From assembly GCA_035450685.1 (NCBI GenBank), contig DAOTNF010000002.1, forward strand, positions 1 through 64,000: DNA of 64,000 bases, read 5' to 3'. The stretch's first letter is position 1. Every line of letters starts with the position of its first letter. The notes under the pieces were generated by a model that was not told the origin of the DNA, did not search any database, and saw only the letters and a list, made by a program, of their open reading frames with translations. Below are positions 25,081 to 34,000 of the stretch, in pieces. Source of the DNA: Syntrophosphaera sp035450685. GTDB lineage: Bacteria > Cloacimonadota > Cloacimonadia > Cloacimonadales > Cloacimonadaceae. The position numbers were made by a program, and so were the translations under genes.

Positions 25081-27051
25081 CTACCTGTAAAGTTCCAAAT
25101 CCACCCGGCGGTCAATCGCCTCGGCAGCGCCGGAAAACTTGCTGTTGCCATAAGCTTCGGTGGTAACGCACTCGGCAGACAGGCCTTTGGAGATCAGGTA
25201 TTCAGCCACCACCGCGGCACGCTTTTCCGACAGTTCCTGATTGTAGGTTTTGGAACCCCCGTCATTGGCATATCCCTTGATCAAAAGCTTCAGCCTGGGG
25301 TTTTCCAGCATTGCCACGATAAGTTCATCGAGCATAAGCTGTTGCTTCGCGTCGAGCAGAGAGCTTTCATACTGAAAGAGGATCGGGTTCAACGAAACAG
25401 GGGCGTTGCTGATCAGTTTTTTTAGCACCAGGCGCGCCTGAATCGATTCCTCCTGTCCGGAGGGAGTAAACTCTTCCCCGTGGGAAAGATAGCCATCCAG
25501 GTTGGCGTATAGATTGAAGGTGGAGGCGATGGGCGCCTGGAAGGTGAATCGTCCTTCCGCATCGGCGGAGACAAGTTCCTTTACGCTTTCACCCTCCAGG
25601 GTGTAAACCAGTTCGACGTCCGCCGGCAAAGGGTTACCCTGTTCATCCTGCACCAAGCCATCGATCTGTATGGGGGCTGGCATCAACTCCAATGCACCGG
25701 TATAAGATTCCACAGGAGGCAAAACATTTTCATCGCTGCCTTCCGCCGGTGGCCTTTGCAAATCCACCTTTGGCTCGGTGAGCCTAAGCCCGGTATCGAG
25801 AACCTCCAATCCCTGGTTCAGTTTGTCCCAAAGACTGACGCTTTCGGTCTTTGGTTTGGCACTGGTTTGGATGGGGGCGATTTCTACCACGCGCATACCG
25901 GATTTGGCATCCTTCACCAGATAACTTGCTGGCAAAGCGTATTCCAGAGTCAGATGATAGATGTTTTCAAAGTCCGACAATTTGCGGTCTGAACTGATAT
26001 AGGCTTCATTGCTGAGGGGAATCCGGTAAAAATAGCGGTCATTGTTCACAGAATTGAAAGGCATTCCCAGATTATCTGGCACAGACCAATCTTGCCAGCC
26101 TGCACCCAATCGATAGGCTCTGAAAATATCGTATCCGCCAAACCCGGCGTGACCGTTGGAAGCAAAATAAAGCGTTTTGCCGTCAAAATCCAAAAATGGA
26201 GTCTGCTCGTTGGTGCTGGTGTTGATGACGGGACCCAGATTGATCGGTTCTGTCCATTGTCCGCCAATCTTTTCACATACATAGATGTCCATGCCGCCAT
26301 AACCGCCAGGGCGTGAGGAAGCGAAAAACATCAGATTGTCCCTGAAGGACATCGGGTGAGTTTCCACCTGTGAAGAATTGAATTGCGAGGCATTGACCGG
26401 AACCGCCTGTCTGTCGCGCAGATCGACCGAATAGATATCGCCATCGATCTTGTTCTTTTCAAAGTTTCCCACAATCCAGGCCAGATTGCCTGCCTCCCCA
26501 AAACTGCCCAGCGACTCATTTTTGTCGGTGGAAAGATTTTCCACCAGTTCCGGCCGGCCATATCCCGTGCGGAAAATCTCCGCGCGCCAGATGTTTTCCT
26601 TGGCTTTTTTAGCCGGGCGCATGGATGTGAAATACAGGTATTTGCCATCCGGGGAGACCACTGCCCCGTAATCCGAATTGGGGCTGTTAAAGTGGTCTGG
26701 CATGGGACGCAGTTTTGCTTTGCTGAAGATGCTGCGCTGGCGGGTGAGGATGCGTTCGATTTCCCTGGCCTCCTCCAGATACCGGCTTTCGCCAGCCTGT
26801 TGGCAACGCTGCATCCTGATCCTCGCGTTGACAGAGTCCTCGACGGCCAGGTAGAGCTTGCCAAGCCAGTAATGATAATCGGCCACGGTGCCATTGGCGG
26901 AACGATCGGCAGCCAGAAACTTGTTCAACGCCTGCTGATATTCACCCCTTTGAAAGAGGTCCAGTCCTTCACGCGCGTAGCGTTCACCCGGCACCGCTCC
27001 CAACACCGCCAACAAAGCCAGAAGCAGCAGGCTGAAACATAACTTTTTCAT
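25081..27051 (-). CDS. PorE-like envelope protein: TPR, PD40 propeller, regulatory fold, OmpA domain
   Basis: 656 residues with a signal peptide (KLCFSLLLLALLAVLGA). In order: TPR-like helices (about 20-105), a WD40/PD40 propeller (about 115-360) with repeats such as VVSPDGKYLYFTSMRP and LDFDGKTLYFASNGHAGFGG, a carboxypeptidase-regulatory-like beta domain (about 445-525), and an OmpA C-terminal peptidoglycan-binding domain (about 550-656; LLIKGYANDGGS, LSEKRAAVVAEYLISKG). This is the domain order of PorE of the Bacteroidetes type IX secretion system, an anchor between the outer-membrane complex and peptidoglycan. It follows a PorV/PorQ-like gene by 20 bases. The T9SS role is inferred from architecture and context. 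Confidence 0.8.
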   Translation of the reverse strand: MKKLCFSLLLLALLAVLGAVPGERYAREGLDLFQRGEYQQALNKFLAADRSANGTVADYHYWLGKLYLAVEDSVNARIRMQRCQQAGESRYLEEAREIERILTRQRSIFSKAKLRPMPDHFNSPNSDYGAVVSPDGKYLYFTSMRPAKKAKENIWRAEIFRTGYGRPELVENLSTDKNESLGSFGEAGNLAWIVGNFEKNKIDGDIYSVDLRDRQAVPVNASQFNSSQVETHPMSFRDNLMFFASSRPGGYGGMDIYVCEKIGGQWTEPINLGPVINTSTNEQTPFLDFDGKTLYFASNGHAGFGGYDIFRAYRLGAGWQDWSVPDNLGMPFNSVNNDRYFYRIPLSNEAYISSDRKLSDFENIYHLTLEYALPASYLVKDAKSGMRVVEIAPIQTSAKPKTESVSLWDKLNQGLEVLDTGLRLTEPKVDLQRPPAEGSDENVLPPVESYTGALELMPAPIQIDGLVQDEQGNPLPADVELVYTLEGESVKELVSADAEGRFTFQAPIASTFNLYANLDGYLSHGEEFTPSGQEESIQARLVLKKLISNAPVSLNPILFQYESSLLDAKQQLMLDELIVAMLENPRLKLLIKGYANDGGSKTYNQELSEKRAAVVAEYLISKGLSAECVTTEAYGNSKFSGAAEAIDRRVDLELYR

Positions 27052-27071
27052 TGAGCTTTCCCCTCCAATCC

Positions 27072-28031
27072 TCAGAATCTGAGGATCATTGAAATGATGT
27101 GGTCATCGGCAAACAAGTCGTGGCGATTTAATCTAAACACATAGTCCAGTTGCAGGTTGCGAAAGCGAAAGCCTGTTCCGGCAGAGAGCCTCTCATTGCT
27201 ATATCCCAGGCGGATTCCGGTTTCCAGATTGGCCAAAGCGTCTTCCCAAGAGCTTTTCTCGCTGACCTTGGTAACTGTGAGCTTGGAATCCGCTTCCGGG
27301 TCTTTGCCGATGGCAGTCCAGTATTCGGCACCCAGGCAGGGATAAGGCTTTTCATCCTGCTCCATCTTGACTTCGGCAGCCAGAGTGATGCCACCCAAAG
27401 GATTGGCAGCCAATCCTGCCGATACCTGCCAGGGAACTTTGTCTTCCGCAAATTCACCGGTGATATCCCTAACCATCGTCCCCAGTTGCAGGTAACGTCC
27501 AAGATCAAGCTTGAGGCCGGCATCGAGGCCATATCCCTGTTCGGTTTCCCCATCGATGGTACTGAGATAGATCTTAGGGGTCACTCCGAAGCTGAGTCTG
27601 CCAATGTAGTTGGAATAACTGAGAGCCAGGCTGTGTTCGCTGTCGGAGAAAGTGCCAGTGGGTGTATCCGCATCCACGTAGCCTTCGATGTCACCCACAG
27701 CAGCATTGACCCATGAGAAGGCGACCGTGCCCAGGGGCAGGCGCGTTCCGAAGGCGGCAAAGGTGTGGGTGCGGTCAAAATCGAGGCCGAAGTTGTAGGT
27801 CGTCCCCACCTCAAAATCACGCAGATGGGCAAGCCCGGCGGGATTCCAGTAAACTGAACCTATGTCGTCTGTGATCGCCGCTCCAGCCTCGCCCATGGCC
27901 AGCACCCGGCCACCGATTCCCATGCGGATAAAAGCCGCGCCGGAGTTATTCATGTCAGCAGCGAACAAAGGCAGGGCAAGCAGCAAGAGCGCTGCACAAA
28001 GAACGGAGTTGTTTATATAGTTTCTTTTCAT
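27072..28031 (-). CDS. PorV/PorQ-like outer-membrane beta-barrel protein
   Basis: 319 residues with a signal peptide ending near ALPLFA. The mature N-terminus shows the family signature: AAFIRMGIGGRVLAMGEAG followed by GSVYWNPAGLAHL. The rest alternates amphipathic strands with glycine turns (LGTVAFSWVNAAVG, GRLSFGVTPKIYLS, GYGLDAGLKLDLG), as in 14-stranded FadL-like barrels. In Bacteroidetes, PorV and PorQ shuttle or receive cargo bearing C-terminal sorting domains at the cell surface. The upstream gene encodes just such a cargo, ending 10 bases before this start. GGAGA precedes the ATG. Confidence 0.82.
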   Translation of the reverse strand: MKRNYINNSVLCAALLLLALPLFAADMNNSGAAFIRMGIGGRVLAMGEAGAAITDDIGSVYWNPAGLAHLRDFEVGTTYNFGLDFDRTHTFAAFGTRLPLGTVAFSWVNAAVGDIEGYVDADTPTGTFSDSEHSLALSYSNYIGRLSFGVTPKIYLSTIDGETEQGYGLDAGLKLDLGRYLQLGTMVRDITGEFAEDKVPWQVSAGLAANPLGGITLAAEVKMEQDEKPYPCLGAEYWTAIGKDPEADSKLTVTKVSEKSSWEDALANLETGIRLGYSNERLSAGTGFRFRNLQLDYVFRLNRHDLFADDHIISMILRF

Positions 28032-28041
28032 GGTAATCTCC

Positions 28042-31000
28042 TTATTTCACCGCAATCTTGATCACATGCTCGGCGCGGTTCACGTTGTCGTTTGCCACCA
28101 CCCGGGCAAAATAAGTGCCCCGGCCAACCTTGATGCCATTGGAATTACACAGATCCCAGGTTCTTTCGATCAGGTTGTTGTCGATCGCGGGAACCATGAT
28201 GGTGTTGATCTTCTTTCCGGCAAAATCGTAGATTGTTATTGATACTTGCACATTTTGGTTGCGGTTGAGCACCACCCTGATGGTGGTGTTGTCCACGGCA
28301 GGATTGGGATAGGCACAGGAAACGGCGCTGATCTCCAATCCGGCTGACTGGTAGAACTCCGTGATAACCTGGCTGGGCGGGCTTTCCTGTCCGTCATAGA
28401 CAGCCGTTATCCGGTATTCGTAGGTCACGTTCATGTCTATGTCATAGTCGTTGTAGTAGTATAGCCCGTTCATCTGAGAGTTTACCGGGGCGGTATTTAG
28501 TTTTGCAAAGCCTGTTTCCGTGCTTCTTCTGCGGTAAACGTTGAAGCCCTGCAAAGCCCTGCTTTGGTTGGGAACATCCCACAGCAGGCTGATGTAGCCT
28601 GAATAGGAGTAGGCACTCACAGAAATCGGTGCGGGTAAAACAGAATAGGTCTCGCTGGCTATGGCGCTGGGGATCCAATCCTGTTTGAAGGCGCGGGCTT
28701 TAACAACCTTGTTGGTTTCATAGTTGCCAATGATGATGGGTTCCTCATAGAGGGCTGAGCTTTCAGTCGGGTCACTGCCATCCAGAGTATAGTGGATAAG
28801 CGCACCTTGCGTGGGACAACTGATCGTGATGTTTTGCGGAGTGGCATATTCTCCACCCGGGGGCGAGATCACCGGCGTGGCAACGGTTCCAGTGATGGTG
28901 TATTGTGCTTCAGCCGTTTCGCTGGGCAGCCAATCCTGGGCAAAACCCCTGACCTTGATGGTGGTGACCGAGCCCAAAGGCAGGTTGATGGGAGCTACAT
29001 AGGCTTGCGATAACTCGCTTGGTTCACTGCCATCGGTTGTATAGCGCAATACCGCCTGGGCTGGCAGGATTGGCGCGGCAATGGTTACGGTTTGATCTGT
29101 CTGATAAATTCCAGCCCCAGGGGTGAAGGGAGCTTGCGCCAGTTGGACCTGTCCGGTCACAATGTACACTCCCGTAAGCACATCGCTGGGTATGTATCCA
29201 TCCTTGAAGGCTCTGATCCTGATCGTGAAGTCCACGGTGTTCAAACCAATCTGGATGGGTGTGTCAAACACCGGCGAGCTTTCTGTGGGTGTGCTTCCAT
29301 CCACTGTATAGCGGATCGTGCCTCCGGTGGGGTTGGTTAATCCTGGAGAGGAAACAGCCTGTGGCGAAGTGTACACTCCGGGAGACGGAGTCAGGTAGGG
29401 AGGTATGATCTGCACCTGGCCAGTGATGGTGTATTGGGCTGTATAGGTTGGGCTGGGCGTCCAGCCAGCTTTGAAGGCTTTCACTTTGATGATGTTGTTT
29501 GAGTTCAAATTAAGCTGGATGGGTTGGGTATAAACCGGCGAGCTCTCATCTGGCTCGATCCCGCCTGGCATTGCGCTGATCGTATAGCGAAGCGTTGCCC
29601 CTGACGGCAGTGTCTGGGTGTTGAGCACCACCTGTATCTCGCTGGTATATGTTCCTGACGCAGGAGTAAAGACAGGCTCTGGAATCTCAACGGTGCCGGT
29701 GATCTGGTAATTGGCCGAGTAAACTGGGCTTGGATCCCAACCCGTTGCAAAAGCCCGCACCCGTACCTGATAGTTGGTGTTGAGCTCAAGTTGGATGGGC
29801 GTTGAATACAGAGGGGAACTGGTGCTGGGCGTGCTGCCGTCCAGGGTGTAGCGAATCTGAGCTCCCTCAGGGACTACATTACCATTGATAACCAGGCTCT
29901 GGGCTGTGGTGTAGGTGCCAGCCGTAGGGGTAAACACAGGCTCAGCTATTGCTACCTGGCCAGTGATGACATAACTGGCTGTATATGTTTCGCTGTCCTG
30001 CCAGTTGGAGTGGAAGGCTTTCGCCTTGATCGTCATACTTTGATTTACCTGAATAGGGGCGGAATATACGGCAGATGAGCTGTTGGGCTCACTGCCGTTG
30101 GTAGTGTAACGGATTGTGGCATTCGCTGGATTGGTTGAAGTATTTATGGCCACCGAAATGGCTGTTGTATAGGTGCCTCCCGCGGGAGTGAATACAGGTT
30201 CAGCGATAGTAACCTGGCCTGTAACGGTGTAAACTCCTGTATATACCGGGCTGGGATTCCAGTTGGCAAGATACGCGCGAGCCTTGATGGTTACTGTGGT
30301 GCCAGTGCCAACGGCAATCGGTGCGCTGTAAACAGGCGAGCTTTCCGTGGGATCACTGCCATTGGTTGTATAGCGGATCACTCCGTTGGCGGGCAAGGTT
30401 GTGGTGTTGATCGACACAAGCTGGGGCGTGCTATAGGTGCCTGGAGCGGGTGTGAAAACCGGCTCCACTATGCTTACTGAACCAGTTGTGCTATAGACAC
30501 CTGTATAGACAGGGCTGGGAGTCCAGTTGGCCTTGAACGCCCTGACCTTGAGAGTCAGGTTGGAGTTCAGGGCAAGTTGAATGGGTCCGGAATACAGCGT
30601 GGAAGCCTCCGTGGGGTCGTTGCCATCTGTGGTATAACGAATCTGGGCATCCGACGGTATGGCGGTATTGATTGTAATGCTTTGCGCTGTGGTATAAACG
30701 CCAGGGGCAGGGCTGAAGACAGGCTGGTTGATAGCCACCTGGCCTGTAATCTGGAACGTTCCCTGGGCTGTCTCGCTCGGTATCCAGTCTGTCCTGAATC
30801 CTTTTACCTTGATGGTGGTCAGGCTGTTCAGGGGCAGGGTGATGGGGTTTTGATAAGCCGGGGAATTCTGGCTGGGTTCGCTGCCATCCAAAGTATAGCG
30901 TAACACAGCGTCGCTTGGCAACTGAGCTGGGTTCAGGGTAATCAACTGGGCTGTCTGGTAAACCCCCGGCTGCGGGTTGAAGAGCACCGCCGGAAGAATA

Positions 31001-34000
31001 ACCTGGCCAGTAATTTGATAACTTGCTGAATACACCGGGGATGGCAACCAGTTCTCCAAGTATGCCCTGGCTTTGAGCGTCAGGGTGCTGTTCAATGGTA
31101 TTACTATTGGCTCCGTATACACTGGCGAAGCAACGGTGGGGTCTGTGCCATCGATGGTATAGCGCACCACTGCTCCCGCAGGCTGAGGGCTGCCAATGCT
31201 AACAACTTGCTGGCTGGTATAGGTGCCAGAAGGAACACTGAATTGTGGTGCGGCAATCTGCACCTGACCAGTAATGGTATAGGTGTTTTGGGTTATCGGG
31301 CTGGGAGTCCAATCCTGCCTGTATGCCCTGGCCTTGATAGTGGTCTGGCTGTTCAGGGGTAATTGGATCGGCAGGCTATATAGCTGAGAAGTTTCGGTCG
31401 GATCAGCGCCGTTGGTAGTGTAGCGTATGGAAGCGCCTGCGGTGGAAGTGCTCAAAACCAAAGTCTGAGCACTGGTATAGATACCGCCGGGAATGCTGAA
31501 CTGCACTGCCGCCACGGAGCCGGTCACATTGTAGTTGGCTGATACAATCGAGCTGGGTAGCCAGCCATCCTTGTAGGCAATCGCTTTGATGAATAACGAG
31601 CTATTACCGGGAATCACAATAGGTGAGCCATACAAGATTCCCTGAGTGGAAGAAGGATCAGTGCCATCAGTGGTATAGCGGATAGACGCGTCAGCCGTGG
31701 TGGAGCTTAGGGTAAGCGAGATTGGCTCCTGATAGGTGCCAGAAGGATGCGAGAACATGGGCGCTGCCACGGTCGGGATGACAATATTGATCACATAGCT
31801 GGCGTTGGATATGAGTGAATTATTCATGCCAGTCTTGAAGGCAATCGCTTTCACAGTGGCCGTTTCGGTGATGTTGACCGGACCTGAATACAATGTGCCA
31901 ATCTCCGCAGACGGTTCAGTTCCGTCTATGGTATAGCGTATCGTTGCATCAGGAGTTGCAGTGGTGATCACCACATCCACGGGCTGGTTGTATATTCCGG
32001 CAGGCGGATCAAATTGTGGGGTGGCAACGGTTTCCACCGGTATGGCAATGATATACTGGGCGGTGCTAGTCAAAGAAGGATTATAACCATCCAGGAAAGC
32101 CTTGGCTTTGATGATGGCATCGTCTGAGATCACAAAACCGCCTGTATAAACCATTCCATTGACCGGACTCGGCTCTGTATTGTCGGTTGTGTAGTAAATG
32201 CTTGCCCCTGCTGTTGCAGTTGTGATGGTAATTGTCTGCGGGGTGACATAAACACCGCTTGCAGGCAGAATCTGCGGAGTAGCCACCGTTGGCAGGGGAA
32301 TATCGATCACATATACAGCCGATGTGACCTGAGAATTGAACCAGTTCGGTTTTGAGGCTATTGCCCTGACTGTGGCATCGTCCGTTAGATGGATCGGGTT
32401 TGCGGGATCGAACACTGCGCTCACACCGGGAACCGGTATCGATCCATCCAGAGTATAGTTGATCGTAGCCCCCGGGGTTACCGTGCTGAGCTGCACAGAC
32501 AGGGCGGTAGTATAGTTGCCTGCCTGCGGATTGAAACTCACAGGACTGGCATGCAGGTTGTAGGTCACGCTGCTTACATTGGATGGCAACCAGTTGGCAA
32601 GATAAGCCCTGGCTTTAACGACTGTATTTCCATTGATCTCTATCGGAGCGGTGTAGAGGATTCCGGACACATTGCTTGGTTCGCTGCCATCCAGAGTGTA
32701 ATAGATGCTGGCCGTCATTGGCGAAACGGTGATTCCAACTGAGAAACTGGAGAAGTAGTCGCCTCCGGGTACACTGAAGACAGGATCAGCGACAGGGCCA
32801 TTGATCAGATAGGTATTGGTCACCACATTCGAGCTTATCCAGCCGGTTCTGTAAGCGATCGCTTTAACCGTGCCGCTCGCAGAGACCGTGAACGGCCCGC
32901 TGTATTCAAGGCCATAGGTCGCCGTAGGCTCGCTTCCGTCCAGAGTGTAACGGATACTGGCTCCCGCCGTTGCCACTCCAATTGTCACGACCTGAGCGTC
33001 GGCAAAGGTGCCTGAAGGAGGCGTTATCACCGGATTGGCGGTTACAAAGAAGTATTCAGACATCGCCACGTCAGAATCCAGCCAGTTTTCCAGATACGCG
33101 TATGCCCGCACCATTGTATATTGGCTGATGGTGAAGGGACCGGAATACACCGCGCCGTTATCAGCGGTTGGCACGCTGCCATCCAGGGTATAACGGATCG
33201 TGGCTGTTGTTGGATACGCTGTGATGCTGATCTGCTGCTGAGTGTTGTAATAACCTGCAGCAGGGCTGATGACCGGTGTTCCCACCGCACCGTTGATCAC
33301 ATAGGACGCCACAGCAACGGGGGAAGGATCCCATCCCTCCAGCCAGGCAAAGGCCTTTACTATCGTATTTGTTTCTATTGTCAGGGGTCCTGAATATACT
33401 ACTCCATTGGTCAGAGTCGGTTCACTGCCATCAAGGGTATAGACGATGGTGGCTTGGGGAGGATTTACAGATATTGTCACCGTCTGCGCGCCGCCATACT
33501 GGCCAGAACTTGGACTGAATACGGGAGAGCTGACCATGCCCGTGATCACATACTGAGCCGAGGCTACATTGCTGGGGTTCCAGCCCGTTTTGAACGCGGC
33601 TGCCTTTAACAAAGTATCTTCGCTGATCAGAACAGGATTACCGGCCACATACAAGGTTCCGTTACTCTCGGAGGGCGTGCTTCCATTGGTGGTGTAATAG
33701 ACAGAGGCATCCGGGGGATTAACAGAGATATACACTTCCACAGGGGCTGTATAGGTTCCGGCTCCGGGGGTGAATTCCGGTTCCGCAATGTTGCCAAAAA
33801 TTGTGTAAACGGCGCCGTGTATCTCCGAAGGCAGCCAGTCCACCTTGTAAGCCCGTGCCTTGAGTGTTGCGCTGCTACTGATCGTCAGCGGCGCCTCATA
33901 GGTGGAGCCATACTCCATGCTGGGATCCTGCCCGTCCAGTGTATATCGGATCACCGCGCCGGGTGTGGAAGATGAGATAATCACCGACACTGCGGTGGTG

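Noticed and set aside
26383..27042. 219-codon plus-strand frame opposite the PorE-like gene
   Set aside because: Shadow of a gene with clear signal peptide and domain motifs on the minus strand.
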